A DNA stretch of 64,000 bases from Notospermus geniculatus (GCA_002633025.1 NMRB01002792.1:1-64000); one strand, 5' to 3'; positions 46,001-54,790 are shown, numbered from the stretch's first letter. The notes: generated from the sequence alone by a model not told the origin. Made by a program: numbers and translations.

Positions 46001-49000
46001 CGTCTGTCGTTTCAGACCATGGCCGGCCACTGTGTCCTTTATTTTTATCCACAACAGTTCCTGTTTTCCTGAATTTGTACAGGCGGCGCCTGACTGTGAG
46101 TCTGCTGGGTGCATTTCTCCTGGGATGGTCCCTCCTGAATATTGTCGCTGAGTGAGGACTACTGATTTCGTCACAAAATAGGCCGCCACAATCTTTACCC
46201 TGTCTTGCACTGAATATTGAGTTTCTGGATCCATTGATGCTTTTGGATGAAAATCTAAGGCTTCAGCTGTGATTCAGCTGAATTTTAGAGAAATATGTTA
46301 GTTTTTGTGGAAATGACAAGAATTTCATAATTAATGGTAACATTTTTTTGGCCCACCCTGTACAACATCCCGGCTTTAAAGGGAGTTCTAAATTACAGTT
46401 CTTCAGGCGAGGGTGCCCCTTTAAGCTATCAGCAAACGTACAAATTCAAAGAGATCAACTTGGTGAAATCATCTCGCTGACTTGCTCCACGCTGAGTCTC
46501 ATTGTAATGTCATGTTAGCCTTGTGGCCATCAGGTCAGATCTGCAAACAACTGCGTTGAATTCACAATTGCGCGGTAAAAGCGAGTTGTATATGAAAATA
46601 AAGATGTCACTGCATCTCCGGTGAGTAAGTTTGTGGAGATCCGACGGTACTTTCATGTTCTGCCGGCGCGATGAAGTTGGGTTGTTTCTCGCTCAAATCG
46701 GGCCGGAAGAGTTGCACACCTTGTCATTTTAGTGTACATGGTATAAATGTGGCCATCGTATGCTCACTTTTGTGAGGAATACTCTGCTGATAAGCTCTCC
46801 AAGGGCCTGTGAATCACGTATGGTTCGGGCTGGATTGGGACCTCCGACGCCTCAAATCGCGCCATTTCAGAGCTAATTTTGCCCAGGGATTTTCCTTTCT
46901 CCCTGTCCTCCATCACGACGTCGCAGATCAGCGATGCCGGGCTGAAGAAGTCGCGCGCTTCTGATTGACGTATGCGGTATTCAAAAGGTTTTTGCACTTG
47001 TGGAATATTTTTGATTACAATATTGACCAATCAGTACGTGCAACTTCTTCAGCTGGCATCCCTGATCTGTGACGTCGGTAATCATGTCAAATTATTTCTG
47101 TGGTGCATTATTGAACATCTGCCATGGCTTCAATCTCTTTAGATACCATAGTTAACCACAAATTTAGGCCTGTCTACTGAACTTACTCACTGAATTACAG
47201 AAATTAGCAATGTATTTTGGGACGATAAATTTGCGGGCCGCGAAATTATCTCTTTGCATCACTTTTTATAGACACAAGTTCTCTGTAAGGAAAGACGACC
47301 TGAGTAGCCTATTGGGTAAAAATCCTACCTCGCAACTGTGGTCTCGACACCATGAGCTATGGAAAAGACTTGGCCACTTTTCAGATGAGTTGAAAATGGT
47401 CTGAAAAAAAGATGTGGGCATAACGGGCTCGGACGTCACGGCCTTGACTTTTAAGGTCGTAACACGGTGCTGCAGTCGTGAGGATGACCTGAGTCGTAGG
47501 TGATATACAGACGTCACAAAATTAGATTTGTAATTTTTGATCTGCTAATACTCAAGATCCCCTGACAACTGCAGCGCCATCCAACATATTTCTTGACTAC
47601 GACTCCAGATCAACCGGCCGACTGCAGCGCCACTCAACGTTTTCTCAGCTATGACTCGCGATCAAATCACAAAAATTGAGATCATGTGTGGCCAGCAACG
47701 TCATTTTTCTCTATTGGTGACATAACCGCGCAGAGACAGCGCCTTTTGCAGCATATAACAAAAACAAACGTCTGGAGTACATGGCAAAGCCATTTTTTAC
47801 TTTCCCCCACGCCTTCAGGTGAGCCCCCACACAGTGTTCTTGACATTTCCGATGGCAAAACCTTTCAAAAATATACCGGCATCCACTTTTACTTACTTCA
47901 TGTACGGGTCGACACTAAGGAAGATTGCCTCAGCAATGAATTCTGTAAAATGTGGAAAAAAAAACTTCAGCCCCAAGTTGGAAAAGAACCCAAGGATCCA
48001 CATTCACAACTGGCTCTACATCCTACCAAGTGAGCTATCGGGACTCGTTACAGTGTGATAATCTTTTCCCATACACTTAATTAGTAGGCTACACATTAGA
48101 CCATTTCAGGCGCGGAACTGGCGCATATGGGCCTTATGCACCGGTCAATGAGATGTCTGAACCCCCCCGTTCAGGGGTCGACGCCAATTCGACGCCTCTT
48201 TGGCGTCGAGTTCTGGACGAACGAAAATTGCTCCACTGTCGAATACCTGGCGAATACAAAAAATTACAGGCCCGAACTTATAAAGGATGTCTATCTCTTA
48301 GACAAGTCTAACTCGCCCAGACAAGTCTAAATCAGTCGTCTAGCTTAAACTGCGATTACAGAAGGATGTCCAGCTTAGACATGTCTAAAACTACCGTCCA
48401 AAGATAGACAACAGTGTCTAAACAACAAAGGAATCGCAAAATATGCCAGGGGGCTTGTTTTGCAGTTGTCTGAGCTTGTGATTCATTAATAATTTCAAGT
48501 TTTATGGTCTTAAAAGGTGTCCCAGTGGCCCTAGATTATCTGTATGAAAACAAAATGTGGCTATGAAAAATATTCAAGGAAATATGCCGGAAAATTAGGT
48601 GGGCATTTACTTCTGACTAAGGGTGTACTATCCATCCAGTCACAACAGCAAATATGCCTATTATGACGAATACCGCGCAAATGAAGTCATCTAAGGTATT
48701 TTTCTTTACAACTCATTATATAATCGTCTCAACAAAGGCAGTGTGGTCCGCGAAACATGTAAAATCACCTGTTGGACTTGACTAGCTAGACCGACGTCCT
48801 TGCGTTGTTCGAAATTCCGATAAACACCAGTGTTTTGGTAGACTTGTCTAACAGTTGTCTTACAAATGTTTAGGCTTAAACAAGTCCAAGTTAGACAGGC
48901 GAATAACACCTTTTATAAGTTCGGGCCATAGTGTCGCGTTTCCGTCGAGTGTCTGAGGTAAATAATTTTCCTAACTGTCGAATTCCTGTCGAGTAATTTT

Positions 49001-50166
49001 AACGTAAACGTCGCATTCCTGGTGAGCCGGTGAGCCGCTGTCGAATGCGTGTCGTCCGACGACAGAAATTCGTCACGAAACCCATGTGCGATTTCACAAC
49101 CTCGCTTCTAGGACAGTTGTGCATGTACTATGTGGTGGAGTAGTCCGAACGTCTGACTCGTATTGCTATTTTTAGCATCTGATGGACGCAATACAGATGT
49201 TGCGACCGTCAGTTCTGCAAATGAGCAACAGGTGAGTTGTGACAGTACGGTGGTTAACCTGCCGGGAACGAGGATGACAGAGGAGAAAATGGCTGCAAGA
49301 AGGTAGGCGGGGCCAAACAGGCTGAGAGATTATTCAGGGATTTCTTTCTCAAATACTTAATAAATAAGTGTTCATATGCATGATTCTCAAAATGAATGTA
49401 TTTGGAGTTGTTCTGTAGTGTAGGCCTAGTCTAGAAGCCTATATTGATTAAACATCGAAAAACACAGGGAGACGCCGCTGCTTTTCGGTGCCTGTGTAGC
49501 CGTTGCAGGCTTTCTGTAGGCCTATCCTTGGTCACCCCCCCCCCCCCCCACAATGTGTGTCGAATTCCTGGCGTCCTCAACAAACTGATGTCCAAAAAAA
49601 GGTGAGGTCCTGGGGGTTGAAGAAAAAAGGATTGTCGAATTCCTGGCGAAAGTGCTGGTGGTTCTGGGTGAACTGGTGTCGAGTTCCTGGCGAACAGTTT
49701 CCCTTCAAGTGTCGAATAAGTGTCGAATGTCTGAACGGGGGGGTTCAGACTTCTCATTGACCGGTGCATTAGTGTCATTCAGGTGTTAACTTTTGCCTTA
49801 ACTCTGCGTTAAGGCAAAAGTTAACACCTGAATGACACTATAGCCACATGTTAACTTGACTCCTGGTGAGAGGTCAAATCCTGGGGTTTGTTGAACTCGT
49901 AACACCTGGGGTTCACGCTTAGTTAACTTTGAGATTTGACCTCACCCAATGCCCCTCGGCCTCATGCCGGCGAACCGTTGTTCTCATTACGCTCAGCATG
50001 CAATATCGGCAGCTTCTCCAGATAAAATCCAATGAGAACAATACTGGCTTAGCCTACCTCCATCCTTTGGAGCATGCACTGGTTCCTCATCGAGTACGAA
50101 GTCCTCCTTGGTCACGGTACCCAGCAATGGCCCTCGGACCCTCCACACCTTCGAAGTTATGCTCAT
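18984..50166 (-). CDS. PTGR1: Prostaglandin reductase 1-like gene, split and locally duplicated
   Basis: An MDR-superfamily NADPH-dependent alkenal/prostaglandin reductase by family (reduces 15-oxo-prostaglandins and unsaturated aldehydes; cytosolic). Exons recognised on the minus strand: exon 1 (40301-40193 or 50166-50058), exon 2 (39019-38974 or 47942-47897), exon 3 (37606-37535 or 47400-47329), exon 4 34925-34764, exon 6 29785-29633, exon 7 28702-28591, last exon 19097-18984 or 22874-22761. Phases agree at every adjacent junction (1, 2, 2; 0 between 6 and 7; last exon enters in 0). Hallmarks: AEAIFLSVDPYMK, GTLVLSSHGW, LGAAGMPG, LGADYAYNYKK, VGGVLFSTVLNAVRPNGRV and VVDGFENVLDAF. Two exons expected from the family, the glycine-rich NADPH-binding exon after GMPG and the one before GKVKFRE, were not found, so it may be a pseudogene, or they may be lost or outside the readable sequence. 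Confidence 0.8.
19705..19730. repeat. Short perfect palindrome
   Basis: TTACCTTATAAG, two bases, then CTTATAAGGTAA, next to a poly-G run; repeated beside the assembly gap in unit 2 (about 22990). Confidence 0.8.
19931..20790 (+). repeat. Long repeat family with AGCTCACC...GTGAGCT end
   Basis: Begins with a palindromic TAGCTCACC(CGC)GTGAGCTA and runs to GTCCATGGAC. Inside are three roughly 146-bp diverged repeats, each with a GGCGTAACC-GAAAATCAT-like word. Copies: 23219-24050 (same strand), 31805-32723 (opposite strand), partial ones ending near 18125 and 21885. Confidence 0.8.
22761..22874 (-). CDS. PTGR1: PTGR1-like terminal exon, copy 2
   Basis: Second, nearly identical terminal exon, 3.8 kb upstream in the gene's own direction. 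Same acceptor, frame and stop. Either could serve as the last exon. Confidence 0.88.
   Translation of the reverse strand, partial: GKVKFRERVVDGFENVLDAFLSIFSGEQNLGKVIIKV
22907..22987. other. Assembly gap
   Basis: A run of N. The matching stretch in unit 1 (about 19126-19699) is readable and contains a G-rich tract, a likely cause of the gap. Confidence 0.99.
23219..24050 (+). repeat. Second copy of the AGCTCACC...GTGAGCT family
   Basis: Same layout as 19931-20790, inside duplicate unit 2. Confidence 0.8.
24249..24428. repeat. Segment A, first copy
   Basis: Repeated at 27061-27243. Together with segment B (26811-27061 and 27244-27493) it forms a tandem A-B-A-B duplication whose first unit is split by the element at 24429-26809. 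Related to a TIR family with ends like GTTACACTACATA. Confidence 0.85.
24846..24925 (-). repeat. tRNA-like module
   Basis: On the minus strand, TGGTCGAGTGGTCCAACACG (box-A-like) and GGATTCGATCCCC (box-B-like) are spaced as in a tRNA, but the arms do not pair well. Likely SINE-derived. Confidence 0.4.
25113..25912. repeat. Nested repeat with AGCCCGCTTGG ends
   Basis: Starts AGCCCGCTTGGCCGC and ends with the complement CCAAGCGGG. The interior repeats a TTGCCACTAGGGGGCC-type word. Non-coding. Confidence 0.65.
26811..27493. repeat. Tandem duplication of segments B-A-B
   Basis: Segment B (about 250 bp, starting ACTGTCATTAATTTTG) occurs at 26811 and again at 27244, with segment A between. The B copies differ at only a few bases. 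Confidence 0.9.
27927..28431. mobile_element. TIR element GGCCTTGTCTTTTAAGG
   Basis: Inverted ends GGCCTTGTCTTTTAAGG and CCTTAAAAGACAAGGCC enclose C-rich and TG/G-rich simple sequence and a degenerate CCTTTTT...CTCCGG pattern. The 168-codon open frame across it is low-complexity and not a gene. Confidence 0.75.
28591..28702 (-). CDS. PTGR1: PTGR1-like exon 7
   Basis: Acceptor CATTCTAG, phase 0, 37 codons plus one base, donor C/GTAAGT. Reads VGGVLFSTVLNAVRPNGRV then CLLGEISQYNK, the conserved VGG and cofactor-side strand of the family. Confidence 0.9.
28875..29164. mobile_element. MITE in intron 6
   Basis: Ends TGTGACCCGTCACAT and ATGTGATGGGTCACA. Non-coding. Confidence 0.75.
29215..29621. 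mobile_element. TIR element beside the exon 6 donor
   Basis: Inverted ends near ATAATAGGGAGGT and CCTCCCTATTAT with further matching of about 40 bp. It ends 12 bases from the splice donor of exon 6, so it was tolerated at the very start of that intron. Confidence 0.75.
29633..29785 (-). CDS. PTGR1: PTGR1-like exon 6
   Basis: Acceptor ACATTTAG, 51 codons in phase 0, donor AGT/GTAAGT. Reads GCKVIAYAGTDEKCTWLKQL then GADYAYNYKKTD and PDGVDCFVDS, the second half of the Rossmann fold, including the Lys/Tyr positions that contact the NADP phosphate in the family. Confidence 0.9.
29811..31163. mobile_element. 1.35-kb TIR element with about 240-bp arms
   Basis: Ends ACCCAGGGGGCAAA and TTTGCCCCCTGGGT with long inverted arms, including AGCTGTACATCGCATCCCAT. 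The centre holds TGACGTCA sites and a CAAA simple repeat. No transposase. A partial relative lies at about 34055-34370. Confidence 0.85.
30550..30654. promoter_or_regulatory. Cluster of TGACGTCA (CRE-like) palindromes
   Basis: Perfect TGACGTCA at 30550, 30578, 30639 and 30647, plus a one-mismatch CGACGTCA at 30607. This is the CREB/ATF consensus, but it lies inside a mobile element in a PTGR1 intron, so function is unproven. Confidence 0.4.
31481..31682. mobile_element. Truncated TATGGCAAGCGG element
   Basis: Left end matches 56419-56612. The interior is a run of AACCTAGTTTTT/AAACTATATTT-like words; the right end is lost. Confidence 0.6.
31805..32723 (-). repeat. Inverted copy of the AGCTCACC...GTGAGCT family
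   Basis: Opposite-strand relative of 19931-20790, ending AGCTCACGGGTGAGCT. Includes the GACGACGACG simple run next to the terminus. Confidence 0.8.
32724..34763. other. Intron sequence without a found exon
   Basis: Contains an inverted CCCTTCCCATTTCGCCCCCTAA pair (about 33090-33190) and diverged repeat also seen near 17050. The missing PTGR1 exon 5 should lie between 29785 and 34764, but no matching reading frame was found. Confidence 0.4.
34764..34925 (-). CDS. PTGR1: PTGR1-like exon 4
   Basis: Acceptor CATTACAG, 162 nt, donor GG/GTGAGT. Reads VVVSKNPKYPVGTLVLSS, then HGWRTHFVSDGSD and SHALGAAGMPG, the family's catalytic-domain block that leads into the cofactor domain. Confidence 0.92.
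35154..35738 (-). mobile_element. Internally deleted mariner-like element, copy 1
   Basis: Ends CAGGGTGGGCCAAAA and TTTGGCCCACCCTG. A minus-strand frame from 35614 starts MDPETQYSVQDRVKIVAAYF then VTKSVVLTQ, typical of the N-terminal helix-turn-helix of mariner-like transposases, then drifts out of frame. The catalytic part is missing. Confidence 0.8.
35634..36507. repeat. Large inverted duplication (about 410-bp arms)
   Basis: 35634-36053 is mirrored by 36098-36507 around a 44-bp centre. Each arm holds the last 105 bp of the mariner element and a tRNA-like module (box B GGGTTCGAATCTC). Unit 2 has a single copy of the mariner end only, so the inversion arose after the unit duplication. Confidence 0.88.
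36691..37294. mobile_element. TIR element GATTAAAGCAAAT
   Basis: Ends GATTAAAGCAAATCGCTCGC and GCGAGCCATTTGCTTTAATC enclose diverged CATCGAACATGAATGTGAA-type repeats. Present in unit 1 and absent from unit 2. Confidence 0.8.
37535..37606 (-). CDS. PTGR1: PTGR1-like exon 3, copy A
   Basis: Acceptor TATTTTTCAG, 72 nt, donor AG/GTAGG. Reads PFSTHLKSGQVFSIAHGVET then TVAR across the junction. Aligns with the family's RLKxGD...QVARVV segment, with about five extra residues. Splice phase matches exons 2 and 4. Confidence 0.8.
38111..38698. repeat. 294-bp tandem duplication
   Basis: 38111-38404 and 38405-38698 match with two noticed substitutions. A single partial, more diverged relative is in unit 2 (about 47468-47675). 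Confidence 0.95.
38974..39019 (-). CDS. PTGR1: PTGR1-like exon 2, copy A
   Basis: A 46-nt micro-exon between acceptor ATTTTACAG and donor AA/GTAAGT. Reads EFIAEAIFLSVDPYMK with its borrowed first and last bases; the VDPYM block is the family signature. Confidence 0.92.
39313..39658. mobile_element. MITE with TTAA target (piggyBac-like)
   Basis: Flanked by TTAA on both sides; ends AGGGAGACTCCACTCATTGT and ACAATGAGTGGAGTATCCCT. Absent from unit 2. Shares AGGGAGAC ends with 56946-57313. Confidence 0.85.
40193..40301 (-). CDS. PTGR1: PTGR1-like exon 1, copy A
   Basis: ATG at 40301, 36 codons plus one base, donor G/GTAGGC. Reads MSITSKVWRVRGPLLGTVTK then DDFVLDEEPVHAPNDGG, matching the family's N-terminal substrate-side strand. 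Confidence 0.85.
41526..41947. mobile_element. Nested inverted-repeat element
   Basis: CTCTGGTTTCGTGTTTTTAA and its complement near 41916-41945 bound about 420 bp. No ORF of note. Confidence 0.7.
42310..42384 (+). repeat. tRNA-like module in the 2.7-kb element
   Basis: Box-A-like GACTGGCGCAGTGG, an anticodon-arm-like GGACTGTAACACAAAGGTC and a T-arm GGTTTCGAATCCC ending TAGTCC, followed by a T/C-rich run. Too degenerate for a functional tRNA. Confidence 0.5.
44066..45589. other. Spacer between the PTGR1 5' units
   Basis: Holds GTCGAATTCCTG-rich sequence (about 44110-44830) akin to the interior of 48137-49768, and at about 45080-45586 an inverted, truncated relative of the element at 48269-48927. 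No gene found. Confidence 0.5.
45775..46360 (-). mobile_element. Internally deleted mariner-like element, copy 2
   Basis: Same ends and same deleted transposase start as 35154-35738; duplicated with the unit rather than inserted anew. Confidence 0.8.
47329..47400 (-). CDS. PTGR1: PTGR1-like exon 3, copy B
   Basis: 72 nt, same splice phases and same amino acids as 37535-37606, with synonymous differences. Confidence 0.78.
47897..47942 (-). CDS. PTGR1: PTGR1-like exon 2, copy B
   Basis: 46-nt micro-exon encoding the same EFIAEAIFLSVDPYMK block as copy A, with intact splice sites. Confidence 0.9.
48137..49768. mobile_element. 1.6-kb TIR element TGCACCGGTCAATGAG
   Basis: Ends TGCACCGGTCAATGAGATGT and its near complement, TTA on both sides, and an uninterrupted match in unit 1 (about 39205). 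The interior repeats TCGAATTCCTGGCGAA-like words and holds the nested element 48269-48927. No transposase. Confidence 0.88.
48269..48927. mobile_element. Nested TIR element GGCCCGAACTTATAAA
   Basis: Ends GGCCCGAACTTATAAAGG and its complement; the interior is rich in TTAGACAAGTCTAA-like inverted words. A truncated relative is at about 45080-45586. Confidence 0.8.
50058..50166 (-). CDS. PTGR1: PTGR1-like exon 1, copy B
   Basis: ATG at 50166. Same 109-nt exon as copy A with at least two amino-acid differences (KEDF for KDDF, PKDGG for PNDGG). Frame and donor intact. Confidence 0.85.
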
Positions 50167-51159
50167 TCTGTCGAAGACCTCTCCACCGAGATCAGATTTG
50201 TCCACGAATGATAAGCTGTTTTGGTGTCACGCGAGTACCATAATGGGCCTACGACTACGACCTTGTCAATGCAAGTGATAATAGTGATATCAATAACCAC
50301 ATAGCAGGCTATTATCAAAAATAGATAAGAGAGGCCTTATCTATTTTTGCTATTATTACATTGGGAGCGGGGACGTGACCTACTTGGATTTCACTGCATT
50401 ATTGGAGGCCGATACTAGTGATGTGTACTTTAAACCAGTTGTTAAAGCTGGCATGTTTGCATTACCCCATGGCTTTCCCTGAATAAAAAAGATACCTGCC
50501 GCGCCACTGCGCGGCGGGTAGATGAAGTTCAAACGTGAAGGTCCTACATCAAACACCTCTCTCAGACCACCATTACCCCTAATACCTCCCAGGTGTCGCT
50601 GTCATTCGAATGAAAGCCGTCGAGCTGGAAGGATGGCGAGTGCTCCGCAGGTCAGTACAATTACAATGCTGTAGGCATACATAGACAATAGGATCAAGCC
50701 TAGGCCTATACAATGCACATGTACATCCAACTACAGGCAGCTATTGACGACTACGTTATGAGTTCTGGTATGTTTCGAAACCCACAGCCTTTTTTGTCAT
50801 GTGTAATTGAAAAGGCGGACGACATATCCGACTGTGCGAACCGGATCTATTTGGGGTTCAATAAAGGGCATCAGGCCTACATGTTGACAGAGTATAGGCT
50901 TAGTACATTTCGTGTCCTGCAGACGGGGTAATGCACTCAGGCGGCGTTGGGCAATGGAACAAAAATGGCGGAAGGGTTACGACCTTGTGAGAATGGCATG
51001 TAAATTGGATTTTATCTGCCCTTTCGGAGTTTACAAAGTGATTCACGTTATGCAGGTAAGTTGGAATATTATCCGTTTTGACATATGGTTTTATTTCGTG
51101 TTTTCTGTTGTTAGGGAGTCTCGAGGGCTGCTTTCAAAAACCCGGGCGATATGTCATTA

Positions 51160-51907
51160 AAGCTAACGTGAACGAACAAAAAGCCCCCATGCGACGAGCA
51201 AGGGAATTGCAAACGCCCTACAAACACCTCAAACGAAGGCTCAGAACATGATACACCCCACGACGCCAGGAAGGCGCCACCTTATTTGCCTTCAGGCAAC
51301 AGAGCTGTCAACATCTCCAGACACCTTTTACACTACTCAAAGAAAAAAAACTTGTAGTCATTTAGACGGGATTCGAGCCGTCGACCGTCTGTAATCCACC
51401 GCTCTATCCACTCCATCCTGAGAATATCAGGCGTTCTTACTGCTCGTTCCCTTCGTCACCGCAGACAAAGGTTTGTGTGAGCGGATGAAGAGGAGCGAGG
51501 TAAAAACCCCTGCTGTAGGAGGATGATCCACTCGGTCAACGAGCCAACTGACAGGGTCATGATTTATGTTTGTCATAGACGTCGGCCTTCGACTTACGTT
51601 ATAATGCTACGAATAAGAGAAAACATGTGAAGTCTTCCAACAAGTTCGGTGGCCGAATGGGGAAGACAGCGGGACAGAGATAACAAGGCGCGGGTTCGAT
51701 TCCCAGCTGGGTCAAACTTTTTTCTTTGAAAAAAGTGTTCAGCAGGAGCTCACCATAGGAGGTTGACACCTCGAAAGCTCGATGACAAATAAGGTGGCGC
51801 CCTCCTGACCTCGTGGGGCCTATCATGTTCTGAGCCTTCGTTTGAGGTATTTGCAGGGCGTTTGCGATTCTCTTCGCCGCCGCATGATTATTCGTTCACG
51901 TCAGCTT
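51160..51907. mobile_element. 748-bp TIR element with two tRNA-like modules
   Basis: About 130-bp inverted arms starting AAGCTAACGTGAACG, with TA on both sides. Unit 1 has the empty site (43860-43880). tRNA-like modules sit inside on opposite strands at about 51358-51420 (minus) and 51645-51713 (plus, GGGTTCGATTCCC). The rest is non-coding. Confidence 0.9.
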
Positions 51908-52330
51908 TAAAAAGACATATGAAGGACAACTGATTGCTAGCTGTCAGAGAAACAAGAATAGCGAGGTCATCTTGATACCTGAGAAAACTTGCATATTGTC
52001 CCCATGCATACATTGGACAAGTTGGTGTGCACTCTCTGCATGTTGCAGTGAAAAAAGAACCAGGACAAACAATCACGGGCACTGTGAAGAACTCCATCTA
52101 TAGTCGAAGATAACCTTCCTTCAACATGGGCAAAATAACAAGCTTGAAAACGTACACAGGTCAGTGGTAAATAATCCATGTCGCAGTTACCTAATGATGT
52201 TAGGGTAACTTGGTTGACTTTCATGAGGCTTTAGAAAATTCAAGGTTGTGCTCATTTAACTGGCGAATACTCTGGTTTGTGGTTTAATCATTGTGTTAAC
52301 TTTATGGTGTCTGTTGCACAGCCTGACATT

Positions 52331-52460
52331 TTGCCTTGTTGAAGCAAGGCTGACTTCGACTATACATGTAGATGCATTTTCTTTTTTTTTCAATAAAAGT
52401 TTCAGCCTCCAGTGTGCACTTAACATTTAAAACGAAAACCCAATTTCAGTCTGCTGATCA
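52331..52460 (+). repeat. 130-bp direct repeat, left
   Basis: Matches 54475-54601 in the same orientation and includes CAATAAAAGTTTC. The pair brackets the LINE fragment and the 54000 element. Confidence 0.85.
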
Positions 52461-52527
52461 TGGTTTGTGGTTTAATCATTATGTTAATTTTATGGTGTCT
52501 GTTGCACAGCCTGGCATTTTGCCTTGT

Positions 52528-53817
52528 TGGAGTTCCTCAAGGATCCATTCTCGGTCCTTTATTTTTCTTGCTATTTATAAATGACATTACGGAGGGGATC
52601 AGTATATCAATCGATCTTTTTACAGACGATACCTTTCTATATATCGCGTCCAACAACCTACCAAGGGATAGCCAAATAATTCAAGAAGATCTGAATAAAA
52701 TAGTTAGGTGGGCAAACTTTTGGCGTGTCACCTTTAACGAAGATAAATCAGAATGCCTCATTGTTAGCCGCAAATTAAACCCTTCTCTTATAACATTACA
52801 AATGAACGAAAAAGATCTTGTTACCGTAGAAAGCCACAACCACCTTGGCCTAACTATGAATAAAACTGGATCGTGGAATGAGCACATTAGCAATATGATT
52901 AACAAAGCCCAAAAACGCCTCGGTATTTTTCGTACATTTAAATACAGTCTCGATCGCCGTTCACTCGACAGGATTTATAAGTCGTTCATCAGACCGCTTT
53001 TAGAATATGGTGATGTGGTGTGGGACTGCATCCCTGATTACTTAGTTGATAGAATAGAGAAGATCCAAATCGAATGTCTCAGGGTTATCTCAGGCCTGAC
53101 CATAAGTTGTCCTACTGCCAGACTCCTAAAAAAGAAACCGGTTACGAACCTCTGAGAACAAGACGTCTGAAACACCGACTAACCATGTTGTTCAAAATAA
53201 GAAATCAACTTTGCCCTGAAAATCTTACTGACCTTTAACCAAATACCCCCCAGGATATACACACACATAACCTCAGAAACGTCCAAGCCTATCGCCCGTA
53301 TTCTTGCCACACTAATGCCTTTAAAAACTCTTTCTTTCCTGCGACAGTAACCGATTGGAACACCTTGCCGCACCACTGTAAAATCCAACAAACAACAGTC
53401 TCGTTCAAAAAATCATTACAAGCCCTGTACCCAATACAACCCGTCCCTCCTTGGTATTCAAATGGTAGAAGAGAATCGAATGTTATATTAGCAAGAATCA
53501 GAAATGGCTGTAGTAGCCTAAACGATCACCTGTACAATAATTTTGTGTCAAATAACCCACATTGTAATTACCACGTGACTTGTATTGAAAATGCACTTCA
53601 TTATTTTTTTGAATGTAATAAATTCGTGCGTGAGAGGGCTCATTTGTTGGACGGCATTGCTCTGGACTTTGCCCAGTTTATGCAGGGGGCTGCTCTCCCT
53701 ACCATTAACATAAATCTACTTCTATGTGGCAGTGATATTCTTCCAGCTTATGTAAATGAACTTGTAAGTAACCGCGTGTGTAATTTTATAAGAGAAACGA
53801 AACGATTTTTGTAGTAT
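52528..53817 (+). pseudogene. 5'-truncated non-LTR retrotransposon (Jockey/CR1-like)
   Basis: Begins inside the RT palm with GVPQGSILGPLFFLLFINDI, then FTDD (Tyr/Phe-Ala replaced by Phe-Thr) and NHLGLTMNK, then the thumb region RPLLEYGDVVWD. A frame shift near 53140 leads to GYEPLRTRRLKHRLTM, and a stop at about 53237 is followed by the C-terminal domain ILARIRNGCSSLNDHL with a Cys/His cluster (CIENALHYFFEC). Endonuclease and N-terminal RT are missing. Dead copy. Confidence 0.88.
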
Positions 53818-53999
53818 GTAAAATGGCACCAGTAACGTACGTACAAGTATAATACAAATGTATAGGAAAGTGAAATTTGCACCTGCACGTCATGCACGTT
53901 TTCTTTCTTCCACACGCCATCTTACTGTCCATTTATTTTCTTGTCACTCTTGGGGTATGGCGATTTTAAGTATCATTTACTTGTGAGCCATATCCCTTA

Positions 54000-54442
54000 G
54001 GCCATGAGAATGAAAGTTCCTGTTTTGCGTCCACCGCCCGCATGTCCCGACAGCACCCCCCAAAAAAGTTCATTATTTCAAATTTCATTATTCCCAAAAA
54101 AAATCCCCCCAAAATCGCACAAAACACAACAAATGTTCTATTCCGAAGCATCCATATCGTCAAATCTGCACAGTAAACACATCTTGCGCCTCACCTTCAG
54201 TAGTGTCGGCCGTCACCAGCGAGCTGGCTACGAAGACCTTGTCATGCTTTCATTCATTTAGGGCCTACTACTCAAGATACTAGTAAATGAAATGAAAAGT
54301 GTCATGATCTAAGATGTTTTGATGACTTGGAAAGCTCTTGTTGCTTGTAGAAATCAAACAATGAATAATGAATAATGAAAAAAACCCTCATCACTTTTCA
54401 TTTTTGCTCGGACGCAAAACAGGAACTTTCATTCTCGTGGCC
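54000..54442. mobile_element. TIR element with TTA target duplication
   Basis: Ends GGCCATGAGAATGAAAGTTC and its near complement, flanked by TTA, as for Harbinger-type elements. No ORF. Confidence 0.8.
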
Positions 54443-54474
54443 TTATTGATTTATTCTCAATAAACACCCATATA

Positions 54475-54601
54475 TTGCCTTGTTGAAGCACGGCTGACTT
54501 CGACTATACTATGCATTTTCTATTTTTTTTCAATAAAAGTTTCGGCCTCCAGTGTGCACTATAACATTTAAAACGAAAACACAATTTCAGCCTGCTGATC
54601 A
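54475..54601 (+). repeat. 130-bp direct repeat, right
   Basis: Partner of 52331-52460. Confidence 0.85.
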
Positions 54602-54790
54602 ATTCAAACAACTTAATTGCTGTTCATTATAAGATATTCATACAGGATATTCAAATGGTATTTTCATAATTGGGTCAAATTGTACAAAATCCCTTTTGAT
54701 TTCTTTATTACTGTTGTTGATTGACAACAAACGTCCAAACTCATTTGATTTTGAGGTCATTGTTAATATTATGGCCATGCAGTAGTCATT

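Larger units (their letters stand above)
45590..52107. repeat. Tandem segmental duplication, PTGR1 5' unit 2
   Basis: Second copy of 34977-44065 with PTGR1 exons 1-3. Exon 4 lies just outside the unit, so these exons can only be used by splicing past unit 1. Carries the private elements 48137-49768 and 51160-51907. Confidence 0.9.

Noticed and set aside
46764-47030. 88-codon minus-strand frame
   Set aside because: Runs into a palindromic repeat shared with 36505-36610 and has no recognised family.
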